From JACQPU01 sp039961715 (GTDB lineage Bacteria; Bacteroidota; Ignavibacteria; UBA10030), in contig JABRVW010000225.1 in assembly GCA_039961715.1 (NCBI GenBank), positions 1 through 21,017 on the forward strand: 21,017 nucleotides of DNA, in the 5' to 3' direction. This document shows positions 13,802-20,991 of the stretch, piece after piece (the stretch's first letter is position 1; every line of letters begins with the position of its first letter). The notes below the pieces were generated by a model. The model worked only from the letters and a program-made list of their open reading frames with translations. It did not search any database and was not told the DNA's origin. Position numbers and translations under genes: made by a program.

Positions 13802-14386
13802 GTGTTCGTACCCACCAAGATGTTCTTCACCAAGGGCGTTGGACGACACAAGGACTACTTACAGTCGTTCGAGCTTGCCCTGCGCGACGCAGGCATCGAA
13901 AAATGCAACATCGTGGCCGTTTCAAGCATCTTTCCACCCAACTGCAAGCGGATCACGAAGGAGGAAGGGTTGAAAGTGCTCCAGCCGGGTGCGATCACGT
14001 TTTGCGTGATGGCCCGGAACGCCACGAACGAACCCAACCGCCTCATCGCCGCCTCCATCGGCGTAGCCCAGCCCGCGGACCCCGCCGCATACGGATACCT
14101 CTCGGAACACCATCCGTACGGAGAGACCGACGAACGCGCCGGCGAGTATTCGGAGGACCTTGCAGCCACCATGCTCGCCACCACACTTGGCATCGACTTC
14201 GATCCTAACACCGCGTGGGACGAGCGCGAGAAGATCTTCAAGATGTCCGGAAAGATCATCCGGACGTTCAACATCACTCAATCAGCTGAGGGTGACAAGA
14301 ACGGATTATGGACAACCGTTGTTGCCGCGGCGGTACTTATTCCGCAGGAGTGGGAATGGAATGGCAACGCGCGAACCGGGCAGTGA
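13802..14386 (+). CDS. pdaD: Pyruvoyl-dependent arginine decarboxylase
   Basis: PdaD converts arginine to agmatine and CO2, the entry to polyamine synthesis. The proenzyme cuts itself between two serines, and the second becomes the pyruvoyl cofactor. The 194-residue product has FFTKGVGRHKDYLQSFELALRDAGI, the cleavage site VSSIFPPNC with Ser41-Ser42, the core block AITFCVMARNATNEPNRLIAASIG, and HHPYGETDERAGEYSEDLAATMLATTLG. The start is GTG, with GGAG eight bases upstream, and the family N-terminus (MFVPTKMFFTKG) supports it over the ATG six codons later. It sits 24 bases after tyrS. This pyruvoyl type replaces the larger PLP enzyme in archaea and some bacteria, including Chlorobi. A family B repeat lies between it and rsmI. 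Confidence 0.94.
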   Translation: MFVPTKMFFTKGVGRHKDYLQSFELALRDAGIEKCNIVAVSSIFPPNCKRITKEEGLKVLQPGAITFCVMARNATNEPNRLIAASIGVAQPADPAAYGYLSEHHPYGETDERAGEYSEDLAATMLATTLGIDFDPNTAWDEREKIFKMSGKIIRTFNITQSAEGDKNGLWTTVVAAAVLIPQEWEWNGNARTGQ

Positions 14387-14404
14387 AATCTGGAGCGGTA
14401 CGTA

Positions 14405-14481
14405 AGAAGGAAGACGGAGGAAGGGAGAGAGTTGAAAGCCAACGGAGCCGCTGGCACGTTTACACCTCAGTTCTTCCTTCT
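14405..14481. repeat. Inverted repeat, family B, copy 2
   Basis: AGAAGGAAGA (14405-14414) and TCTTCCTTCT (14472-14481) are perfect inverted ends around a 57-base interior. The left arm and interior share AGAAGGAAGA, GAGAGAGTT, AAGCC and GAGCCGC, in that order, with the element at 4969-5099, so the two are divergent copies in the same orientation. It fills the 112-base gap between the converging stops of pdaD and rsmI, 17-18 bases from each, and might also act as a bidirectional terminator. Confidence 0.6.
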
Positions 14482-14498
14482 GAAGTTCACCCCCGCGT

Positions 14499-15176
14499 TC
14501 ACGAAGGCCCGAGCACCACGACAAACTCTCCCTTCCTTCCCTCCTTCATGAACTTCTGATACAACTCGGGAGCAGTGCCTCGAAAGATCTCCTCGGTAGG
14601 GAGCGTGAGGTCGAAGGCGACGCAGAGGTTCCGCGAGGACCCGAACACTTCCGCCATATCCCGCAGAAGCTGAAGCAGCCGGTACGGGGTTTCCATGAAA
14701 ACGATCGTCCGCCGATCGCGTTTGAGCTGTTGAAGCTCCGCAATCCTGCGCGGGCGTTTCGGAGAGAGGAAGCCGTAGAACAGAAACGTCTGGATCGGAA
14801 ACCCTGAAACGATCAATGCGGGGAGAACCGATGAGGCGCCGGGCACGGGAACGATGCGGATCCCTGCCGCAATGGCCTTCCTGACAAGGATCTGTCCGGG
14901 ATCGGCGAACACGGGCGTGCCCGCGTCGGAAATGAGGGCAACGGATCTGCCCCGTTTCAGTTCTTGAATGATCAGAGTTGACGCCGCGGGCTCGTTGTGC
15001 TCGTTCAGCGTTTCGACCGGCTTGTTCTCTATGCCGTATTCCCTGAGAAGCCTCGCTCCCTCCTTACGCTCCTCGTACACCACCAGATCAGCCTCCTTGA
15101 GCACCCGCAACGCACGAAGCGTGATGTCCTCCGTGTTTCCGATCGGAGTCGCCACCAGGTACAGAATTCCGGACAT
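14499..15176 (-). CDS. SAM-dependent methyltransferase, RsmI family
   Basis: RsmI 2'-O-methylates C1402 of 16S rRNA in the decoding centre. The 225-residue protein belongs to the tetrapyrrole-methylase fold with LYLVATPIGNTEDITLRA at the start, LISDAGTPVFADPG (81-94), PVPGASSVLPALIVSGF, GFLSPK and ETPYRL. It is shorter than the about 286-residue E. coli RsmI and lacks a C-terminal extension. Where RsmI usually has EDTR it has YEERKEGARLL. This suggests either the lineage's own RsmI form or a paralogue with another target, so the symbol is left blank. The start lies three bases after the AI-2E gene's stop, and GGAG is immediately before that stop, so it is the last gene of the dut-permease-methyltransferase run. 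Confidence 0.85.
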   Translation of the reverse strand: MSGILYLVATPIGNTEDITLRALRVLKEADLVVYEERKEGARLLREYGIENKPVETLNEHNEPAASTLIIQELKRGRSVALISDAGTPVFADPGQILVRKAIAAGIRIVPVPGASSVLPALIVSGFPIQTFLFYGFLSPKRPRRIAELQQLKRDRRTIVFMETPYRLLQLLRDMAEVFGSSRNLCVAFDLTLPTEEIFRGTAPELYQKFMKEGRKGEFVVVLGPS

Positions 15177-15179
15177 GAG

Positions 15180-16481
15180 CTACTCCGGTGGAATGCTGTG
15201 GTACTGGCTCAGAGGCACGCCTTTGCGCACGGCCTCCCATTCGCGCACGCCGAGGATGAGCAGGGCTGTGACAGGGATGGCGATGAGGAGGCCGACAAAG
15301 CCGAGGAAGGAGGCAAACACGAGCAGCGCGAGGATGATGAGGAGGGGATGAAGCCCCACGCGGCTCCCCACGATGCGCGGGGAGAGGAGGGTGACCTCCA
15401 GCAGGTGCAGAATGCCGACAGAAAAGACTGCCGAGAGGACCTTCGAGAGAACCGGGGGATCACTCAACGCCGCGACGAGACCGGAAAGAATCATTGTGAG
15501 GATAAGTCCGAAATACGGAACGAGATCCAACAGGGCGGCCATGATGCCGAGGAGCAGTGAGTATTTGATTCCGAAGAGGGTAAAGAGCAGGGTTACCATC
15601 ACGCCCTGGAGGAACGCAACCAGCAAGGCGCCGCGAAGGTAGCGACCGATGATCTCGTCGGCTTCCCGCAGGTATTCGCCGACCCTGTCACGGTTGCGGC
15701 CGGGAATCAGCATGAGGAAGCGGTGTGTGATCTTGGGAAAATCCGTGAGGAGATAGAACGTAAGGAACGGCACCATGATTACATAGAGGATCTGGGTCAC
15801 AAAGCGCGACAACGAACTCATGACCGTCAGAATCCCCTGGAGGAGGTTCCTCAGAATGTCTTCGAATCTCGGCACCAGTTCCTTCGAAACCGTGGTCCGC
15901 AACTCCTCAGCCGAGACGCCGTAGCGCTCCAACGCCGTTGCCATGCGCGAAGACCACAGCCAGTCGCGGAATTCCGCGAAAATGCCTGAAAGGGCATCAA
16001 GCAACGCCTCGAACTGAGTGACCGCGATCGGCAGGACAAAAAACAGGATCAGCACGATCACAGCGACAACGAGAAGAATCAGCACGAGAGAGGAGACCCA
16101 GCGCGGGATCTTCCAACCTTCGAGCCGGGAAACCACGGGATTGAGCAAATAGGCAATCACAAGGGAAACCGCAAACGGCGCAAGGATGCTGGACACTGCG
16201 GAAACGAACCAGAGGCCGAAGAGGATGACGCTCAGCCACATAAGATTCCTCGCCAGAGCGTAGTGCCGGAGAGGGAACAGCAGAAAGAGGATGGCGCCGA
16301 CGGCGACAAACGGCGAAACGACGGTTTGAATCGTATAGATCAGGACCATCAGGAGCAAAACAGCCCCGACCAGGAGGGCAATCTCGATTCGCCCCATGGA
16401 TTGAAACAGGGACTCCCAGGCGTCTTCCGGCTGATGCTCGCGCGGCCTGCTCCGCCTGTGCCTCCTCGCAGACTTAGCCAT
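15180..16481 (-). CDS. AI-2E family transporter (PerM-like permease)
   Basis: This is a polytopic membrane protein of the AI-2E/PerM (UPF0118) family. Members of this family export small molecules or exchange ions; one was reported to export autoinducer-2, but most have no proven substrate. From the ATG at 16481 it is 433 residues: an Arg-rich N-terminus (about 1-20), paired hydrophobic helices, a soluble segment with the predicted amphipathic helix FEALLDALSGIFAEF, and further helices. It also carries the family blocks VMVPFLTFYLLTDFP, DEIIGRYLRGALLVAFLQGV, LLGIMAALLDLVPYFG and LLSPRIVGSRVGLHPLLIILALL. The frame is open further upstream inside dut, but this ATG has GGAG seven bases before it and overlaps the dut stop by eight bases. 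The substrate cannot be told from sequence. Confidence 0.88.
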   Translation of the reverse strand: MAKSARRHRRSRPREHQPEDAWESLFQSMGRIEIALLVGAVLLLMVLIYTIQTVVSPFVAVGAILFLLFPLRHYALARNLMWLSVILFGLWFVSAVSSILAPFAVSLVIAYLLNPVVSRLEGWKIPRWVSSLVLILLVVAVIVLILFFVLPIAVTQFEALLDALSGIFAEFRDWLWSSRMATALERYGVSAEELRTTVSKELVPRFEDILRNLLQGILTVMSSLSRFVTQILYVIMVPFLTFYLLTDFPKITHRFLMLIPGRNRDRVGEYLREADEIIGRYLRGALLVAFLQGVMVTLLFTLFGIKYSLLLGIMAALLDLVPYFGLILTMILSGLVAALSDPPVLSKVLSAVFSVGILHLLEVTLLSPRIVGSRVGLHPLLIILALLVFASFLGFVGLLIAIPVTALLILGVREWEAVRKGVPLSQYHSIPPE

Positions 16482-16944
16482 TGAATCGCTCCGCTTTGAC
16501 ACCGGTGTGTCCGAAGCCACCTGCCCCGCGCCCTGTGCCGGCCAGCTCGGGCACTTCGTTCCATTGGACGCGCTCGTACCGGGCAACGATCATCTGCGCA
16601 ATCCTGTCCCCTCTTCGCACCACGAAATCCTCCTTGCCGAAATTCGTGAGGATAACCTTCACCTCTCCGCGGTAATCAGAATCGATCGTGCCGGGCGAGT
16701 TGAGCACCCCCACGCTGTACTTCAGGGCGAGGCCGCTTCGCGGTCTGATTTGGGCTTCGAAGCCGGGGGGCAACTCGATGATGATGCCGGCGGGAATCAG
16801 GGCCGTTTCACCGGGCCGGATATGCACGTCGGCTTCCACGACGGCACAAATATCCATGCCCGCCGAGCCTTCAGTGGCATAGGCCGGAAGCGGCAGGTCA
16901 TGCGATCCAACGCGGGAGATTCTTACTGTGACCGGATTCGACAA
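16474..16944 (-). CDS. dut: dUTP diphosphatase
   Basis: dUTPase hydrolyses dUTP to dUMP and pyrophosphate, keeping uracil out of DNA and feeding dTMP synthesis. The five motifs are present: YATEGSAGMDI, PRSGLALK, VLNSPGTIDSDYRGE, RGDRIAQMI, and the C-terminal GRGAGGFGHTG that closes over the trimer active site. The frame is open to a TTG at 17010, but that codon is exactly the -35 hexamer of a promoter whose -10 box lies at 16982-16987. I therefore place the start at the TTG at 16942-16944 (MSNPVTVRI, 156 residues), which fits the family length. Its ribosome binding site is weak, so the start is the uncertain part. The AI-2E gene overlaps the end by eight bases. Confidence 0.93.
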   Translation of the reverse strand: MSNPVTVRISRVGSHDLPLPAYATEGSAGMDICAVVEADVHIRPGETALIPAGIIIELPPGFEAQIRPRSGLALKYSVGVLNSPGTIDSDYRGEVKVILTNFGKEDFVVRRGDRIAQMIVARYERVQWNEVPELAGTGRGAGGFGHTGVKAERFNG

Positions 16945-16981
16945 TGGGTCCGACTGGCTGGTGGCAGGAAGTTCGGTGGGA

Positions 16982-17010
16982 AATATAGACACCGGTGGTG
17001 CGAAAAGCAA
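16982..17010 (-). promoter_or_regulatory. Promoter of dut
   Basis: On the minus strand TTGCTT (17005-17010), a 17-base spacer and TATATT (16982-16987) form a good sigma-70-type promoter just after the anti-sigma gene's stop. It separates the housekeeping run dut-permease-methyltransferase from the sigma/anti-sigma pair upstream. Confidence 0.65.
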
Positions 17011-17021
17011 GATTCTCTTTG

Positions 17022-18473
17022 TTATCGAAGAGAATCCGCAGTCGCATCACGGCGGCGGGCGGCTTCGCGGAGAGCCCTAAGGGAATCGCGGGTCCGCAAT
17101 TCCCGTATTTGCACATCCTGCATCCATTGCAGGTGTTTCATCATGGAATCCATCTGTGTGCGCACCTGAGCCTCGATATCAAGATCGGAGCGGATGTTTA
17201 GGCGATCACTGTCACCAGGCACCGTACCACTGCGCATTTCAAATCTGAAAAACGTCTCCCCCCGTCCTCTTGGAGCCACAACCAGGCGAGGCAGGTTCCG
17301 TTCCTCGTCGACAAACATCCTTCCGACCTCGATCGACATCACATCCCCCTCCCCAATAATCCGGACAGGCGCTTCCGTCCTTCGTTCCGGAATCCTGGGT
17401 GCCCGACGGGCCTGGGTGCGGACAAATTCTTCAAGTTTTCTGTGCATCTGCACCATATTTGAATGTACTTGCACAGACCACTGGCCGTGGAGGCTGTCCA
17501 CATCGAAGGCCAGCGTTGTAACCGCGAGCGAATCCGGTGTGATCACGATGTAGTCCCGTGGATGGCCGGTCACCGTGGCATGCCTGGGGACGGCCGGCGG
17601 ATGATCCACCGATGGCGGTTCATCAAAATCCACCGTGTAGAGAGCCCGGTGTTCTCTGAGGAACCTGTCCAGTCTCTTTCGCTGGGCGGGCTCAAGGACG
17701 CCAACGATCCTTGAAAGCACCCGTCTGTTCAGCTGGGTGATCTCGGGGTCGATGGCAAGGGCGTTGTTCTCTGCATAGAATCCGGCGCGTGCGATCTTCT
17801 CTCTTGCAGCCTTCAGAACCGAATCGATCCGAATGGCCTGGACTTTCGTTGGCTTCACCTCGGCGTACAGGTCATCGACTGTTACTGCCGGGCGGTTTTG
17901 CTTCTCTGCTTTCAAGCCGACTTCGATTCTGTATCCTTCAGCGCTGGCCTCATCGACTCTCAGCGCGGCGTCGGATTCCTTGTCCAGAGGAAGAGTCCCG
18001 AAGAGGGCGTACTGGAGAACCTCGTCATTGCCGACATTGGCAAAGAGCGGCAGGATGGACCCCTTGAGGATGCTCTTTTCATATGCTTGCTGGACCTCTG
18101 TGGAGGTCTCGGAAATGAATTGGAGGAGGGGTCCGCGCTGCAGAAAGATCGTAATTCCCAGCCCGATGAAGGTCACAATTGCGATCGCCGAGGCAGCGGG
18201 TACGAACTTTGAGGGAAACGGAAGGAGGTTTTTGGATTCCTCTGCACTCTTTTCCAATGACTGAGAGAGGCGGGTAAAGAAGAACGGGTCGGGGGGGACC
18301 GTTCGCCTGGCACCCATGAGAGCCTTTAAGCGCCTGAGCTCCTGCAGCTCGCGCAACGCCTCGGGATGGGAAGCGCAATACTCGTCCAGGATCGTACGGC
18401 GCTCAGCGTCCAACTCACCGTCGACGGCGAGCGACAGAAGCTCCCGGAGCTCCTGTTTTGACAACCCGCTCAT
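17022..18473 (-). CDS. Putative membrane anti-sigma factor
   Basis: The product is 483 residues from the ATG at 18473. It begins with an anti-sigma-like N-terminal helix bundle (SLAVDGELDAERRTILDEY) and a linker with PPDPFFFTRLSQSLE. One transmembrane segment lies at about residues 90-111, followed by a large region expected outside the cytoplasm. The zinc-finger anti-sigma signature HX3CX2C is absent; only one cysteine lies in that area. Part of the outer region (VLEPAQRKRLDRFLREH, about 265-280) is loosely like the LTXXQ motif of Spy/CpxP periplasmic proteins. The start overlaps the sigma gene stop by four bases (ATGA), the usual arrangement for a sigma/anti-sigma pair. The assignment is from context and topology. 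The signal it senses is unknown. Confidence 0.7.
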   Translation of the reverse strand: MSGLSKQELRELLSLAVDGELDAERRTILDEYCASHPEALRELQELRRLKALMGARRTVPPDPFFFTRLSQSLEKSAEESKNLLPFPSKFVPAASAIAIVTFIGLGITIFLQRGPLLQFISETSTEVQQAYEKSILKGSILPLFANVGNDEVLQYALFGTLPLDKESDAALRVDEASAEGYRIEVGLKAEKQNRPAVTVDDLYAEVKPTKVQAIRIDSVLKAAREKIARAGFYAENNALAIDPEITQLNRRVLSRIVGVLEPAQRKRLDRFLREHRALYTVDFDEPPSVDHPPAVPRHATVTGHPRDYIVITPDSLAVTTLAFDVDSLHGQWSVQVHSNMVQMHRKLEEFVRTQARRAPRIPERRTEAPVRIIGEGDVMSIEVGRMFVDEERNLPRLVVAPRGRGETFFRFEMRSGTVPGDSDRLNIRSDLDIEAQVRTQMDSMMKHLQWMQDVQIRELRTRDSLRALREAARRRDATADSLR

Positions 18474-19126
18474 TGTCCCGAATCCTTTAGCAAAGGTGCC
18501 AGAATATTCCTCAGCATTGTACGTCCCCTCGACAATCTCGACTTGACGGTGCCGATCTCGCACTCAAGCACATCGGCGATCTCCTCATAGGAAAGCCCGT
18601 CAAGATCCTTCAAGATCACCGGCATCCGGTATTTTTCCGGAAGCGCTTCAAGTCCCTTCGCCACAAGCTCCTGTTCATCCATGGAAACCGGCTCCACGGT
18701 GGTCCGCTCCATCACTTCCTTTTCCGTCGAATCGTCCAGCCCATGAAACGAAAAGAATCGACGCACCTTTCGTTTTCGCAACTCGTCCCGGGCGCGATTC
18801 ACCGCAATCCTGTAGAGCCACGTATAGAAGGAAGATTCGAACCGGAACCGGCCAAGGCCTTCGTAGGCCTTGATGAACACCTCCTGAGCCAGGTCGTCAA
18901 TCGTCCCGGTCTCATGGAAGATCGAGAACAACAGGTTGCGGACGCGCTCCTGATACCGCTCCACGAGAATGCGAAAGACACCCTGGTCTCCGCTCTGAAA
19001 CAGCGAGATCAGTACATCGTCGCTCCTGGTTTCCATTGCCTCGTCAGGCATGGGTCGACCGTCCGACGACCGGTCTGATCCCGCTGTGTGCAGGCGTTCA
19101 TTCATATAGACGGATGCTTTCGCCAT
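18470..19126 (-). CDS. ECF RNA polymerase sigma factor, RpoE-like
   Basis: This is an extracytoplasmic-function sigma factor of 218 residues. Sigma region 2 is at about 45-115 (ILVERYQERVRNLLFSIF, DDLAQEVFIKAYEGL, FYTWLYRIAVNRARDELRKRK). After an acidic linker, region 4 at about 155-212 (LEALPEKYRMPVILKDLDGL, SYEEIADVLECEIGTVKSRLSRGR) recognises the -35 element. No zinc or sensory domain is fused. The ATG at 19126 is the longest choice. The next ATGs (19105, 19051) have no better ribosome binding site, so the first 25-30 residues are uncertain. It overlaps the downstream anti-sigma gene by four bases. A large terminator isolates it from nuoF upstream, so its promoter must lie in 19127-19168, where I see no clear consensus. 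Confidence 0.93.
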   Translation of the reverse strand: MAKASVYMNERLHTAGSDRSSDGRPMPDEAMETRSDDVLISLFQSGDQGVFRILVERYQERVRNLLFSIFHETGTIDDLAQEVFIKAYEGLGRFRFESSFYTWLYRIAVNRARDELRKRKVRRFFSFHGLDDSTEKEVMERTTVEPVSMDEQELVAKGLEALPEKYRMPVILKDLDGLSYEEIADVLECEIGTVKSRLSRGRTMLRNILAPLLKDSGQ

Positions 19127-19168
19127 CGTGTTCCCGCCGGGATGCGTTGCGCACAGTTACCGGAAAGC

Positions 19169-19228
19169 AAAAAAACCCGTATGCGCGTTCCCTGGAGCGT
19201 TTCCTTTGGGACCGTATACGAGTTTTTT
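19169..19228 (-). terminator. Long bidirectional terminator after nuoF
   Basis: AAAAAACCCGTAT (19170-19182) and ATACGAGTTTTTT (19216-19228) pair at 12 of 13 positions. The interior adds GTCCC/GGGAAC and GGA/TCC pairings. On either strand the 3' arm ends in a run of at least six T residues, seven on the minus strand. A second hairpin, CGCCGGA/TCCGGCG (19229-19248), stands between it and the nuoF stop. Together they would end nuoE-nuoF transcription just before the sigma gene. Confidence 0.8.
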
Positions 19229-19252
19229 CGCCGGAAGTTCCTCCGGCGGAGC

Positions 19253-20530
19253 TCAGGCGACGAGGTTCTCCACCGGGCGGGAGACGGCCCGGCGCTCGAA
19301 TTCATCCCTGAAGCGGCGAATCATCGATTGTACGGGCCACGCCGCCGCGTCTCCCAGCGCACAAATCGTGTTGCCTTCAATATTGTTGGCAACATCCATC
19401 AGGAGATCCACATCCTCTTTCCGTCCCTCACCCCTCACGAACCTGTTCAGAATCTTTTCCAGCCACCCCGTTCCCTCCCGGCACGGCGTACACTGGCCGC
19501 AGGATTCATGGTGATAGAACTTTGCGATCCGTGCAAGAACCGCGATCAGATCCGTATCTTCATCCATCACAATCAGTCCTGCCGTACCAACGGCCGAACC
19601 CGCGGCCTTCATGGAATCCGCATCCATGCATACACCCTCGAGCTGGTCGCCGCGAAGAATCGGGGTCGAAGATCCTCCGGGGATCACCGCCTTGATCTTC
19701 TTGTCATCGGGAACACCGCCGGCATATTTGTAGATGATTTCCAGGAGCGAAACGCCTGTGGCCATCTCATACACGCCCGGCTTCCTGACATGACCGCTCA
19801 CACCGACCAGAATCGGACCGGGGTGCTTGGCTGCTCCGATCTTTGCATACCATTCCCATCCGTTCGCGATGATCAACGGCACATTGCTGATCGTCTCAAC
19901 GTTGTTGATTGTGGTCGGGCATCCCCAGAGGCCGTATTGCGCCGGGAACGGGGGCTTGACGCGGGGATACCCCCTCTCTCCCTCAATCGAATTCATCAGC
20001 GCCGATTCCTCGCCGCAAATATAGGCGCCGGCTCCCTTGTGGACGACAATGTCCGTCGAAAAACCCGAATCGAGAATATTCTCGCCGACATATCCTCTTC
20101 CACGCGCATCCATCAGCGCCTTTTCCACCATGCGGATCCACCTGCCGTACTCCCCTCTGATGTAGATGAAGGCGGTCTTGATTCCCATTGCATAACACGC
20201 GATAAGTGTCCCTTCGATCATCAGATGCGGATTGAATTCGAAGATCTGGCGGTCCTTAAACGTCCCCGGCTCCGACTCATCGCCATTGACGCACAGGTAT
20301 TTCGGCTTGTCGGTCTTCTTTGGCATGAACGACCATTTGAGACCGGTGGGAAAACACGCACCGCCCCTGCCCCGAAGATTCGATTTCTTGACTTCCTCGA
20401 CAACCTCTTCGGGATTCATGCTCAGAGCCTTCCGGAGGGCTTTGTAGCCCCCATGGGCTTCGTACACGTCAATCGTGTGAAGGTTCTTGATATTCGGGAG
20501 GATGACGGGTTCCATTTTCAGCGGGTTCAA
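19253..20530 (-). CDS. nuoF: NADH-quinone oxidoreductase subunit F
   Basis: NuoF is the FMN-binding, NADH-oxidising subunit of respiratory complex I on the cytoplasmic side. The 425-residue protein has the NADH/FMN motifs GRGGACFPTGLKW (54-66) and GAGAYICGEESALMNSIEG (167-184), and a 4Fe-4S cluster motif SCGQCTPC with Cys344, Cys347, Cys350 and Cys390. It lacks the extra N-terminal thioredoxin-like or C-terminal ferredoxin domains of HoxF and HydB. The start is TTG, overlapping the nuoE stop, with GGAG eight bases upstream. An ATG five codons later has no ribosome binding site. No nuoG follows: the transcript ends at a terminator, so the rest of complex I must be encoded elsewhere or upstream of nuoE. 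Confidence 0.96.
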   Translation of the reverse strand: MNPLKMEPVILPNIKNLHTIDVYEAHGGYKALRKALSMNPEEVVEEVKKSNLRGRGGACFPTGLKWSFMPKKTDKPKYLCVNGDESEPGTFKDRQIFEFNPHLMIEGTLIACYAMGIKTAFIYIRGEYGRWIRMVEKALMDARGRGYVGENILDSGFSTDIVVHKGAGAYICGEESALMNSIEGERGYPRVKPPFPAQYGLWGCPTTINNVETISNVPLIIANGWEWYAKIGAAKHPGPILVGVSGHVRKPGVYEMATGVSLLEIIYKYAGGVPDDKKIKAVIPGGSSTPILRGDQLEGVCMDADSMKAAGSAVGTAGLIVMDEDTDLIAVLARIAKFYHHESCGQCTPCREGTGWLEKILNRFVRGEGRKEDVDLLMDVANNIEGNTICALGDAAAWPVQSMIRRFRDEFERRAVSRPVENLVA

Positions 20531-20991
20531 TGAAGACGCTCCAGCAACCTGTCGATCTCTTCGGTTGTCAGATGTTCATGGTATTCCTCTCCGATAGCGC
20601 ACATCGGTGCGCCGCCGCAGGCCCCCATGCACTCCACCTCGGCAAGCGACCATGTGCCGTCATTCGAGGTTTCCCCCAATTTGATGCCAAGCTTGTTCTC
20701 AAGGTGCCTGACGATGTTCGCGGCACCCCTCAACATACAGGAGACGTTCGTGCAGACTTCAATGTGATGTCTGCCAACAGGTCTCTGGTGGAACATGGTG
20801 TAGAAGGTCACCACGCCCAGGACGTGTCCGTACGGTACCTTCAACAGTTCCGCCACGTACCGCATGCTCTCCTTCGAAATGAAGCCCTCCTGTTCCTGCA
20901 CCATCCACAGCACGGGAAGAACAAGAGCCTGGGAGCTGGGATAGAGCTTCTTCAGTTCTTCGAGACGCTGGAGATGGTTGGGGCCAAGCAT
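20527..20991 (-). CDS. nuoE: NADH-quinone oxidoreductase subunit E
   Basis: NuoE is the thioredoxin-fold 2Fe-2S subunit that packs against NuoF in the NADH-oxidising arm of complex I. The protein has the N-terminal helical part LPVLWMVQEQEGFISKE, GVVTFYTMFHQRPVGRHHIEVC, and the four cluster ligands Cys80, Cys85 (CTNVSC), Cys121 and Cys125 (CMGAC). The end LTTEEIDRLLERL is also typical. I start it at the ATG at 20989-20991 (154 residues), matching the family. The frame stays open past a TTG at 21012 to the window edge, so a longer or edge-truncated start is possible. Its stop overlaps the nuoF start by three bases. Confidence 0.94.
   Translation of the reverse strand: MLGPNHLQRLEELKKLYPSSQALVLPVLWMVQEQEGFISKESMRYVAELLKVPYGHVLGVVTFYTMFHQRPVGRHHIEVCTNVSCMLRGAANIVRHLENKLGIKLGETSNDGTWSLAEVECMGACGGAPMCAIGEEYHEHLTTEEIDRLLERLH

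Noticed and set aside
16482..16586. A 35-residue N-terminal extension of the AI-2E permease
   Set aside because: It lies inside the dut coding region. The ATG at 16481 has a good ribosome binding site and the usual eight-base overlap.
18474..18563. A 30-residue N-terminal extension of the anti-sigma factor
   Set aside because: It lies in the sigma gene in another frame, while the ATGA overlap at 18470-18473 is the standard junction.
19127..19168. Self-recognised ECF promoter of the sigma gene
   Set aside because: A GGTAAC is present, but no matching -10 element of a known ECF type lies at a fitting distance.
19088..20533. A 481-residue open frame on the plus strand opposite nuoF
   Set aside because: It is the antisense shadow of nuoF, is rich in Arg, His and Pro, has no recognisable motif, and runs through the terminator.
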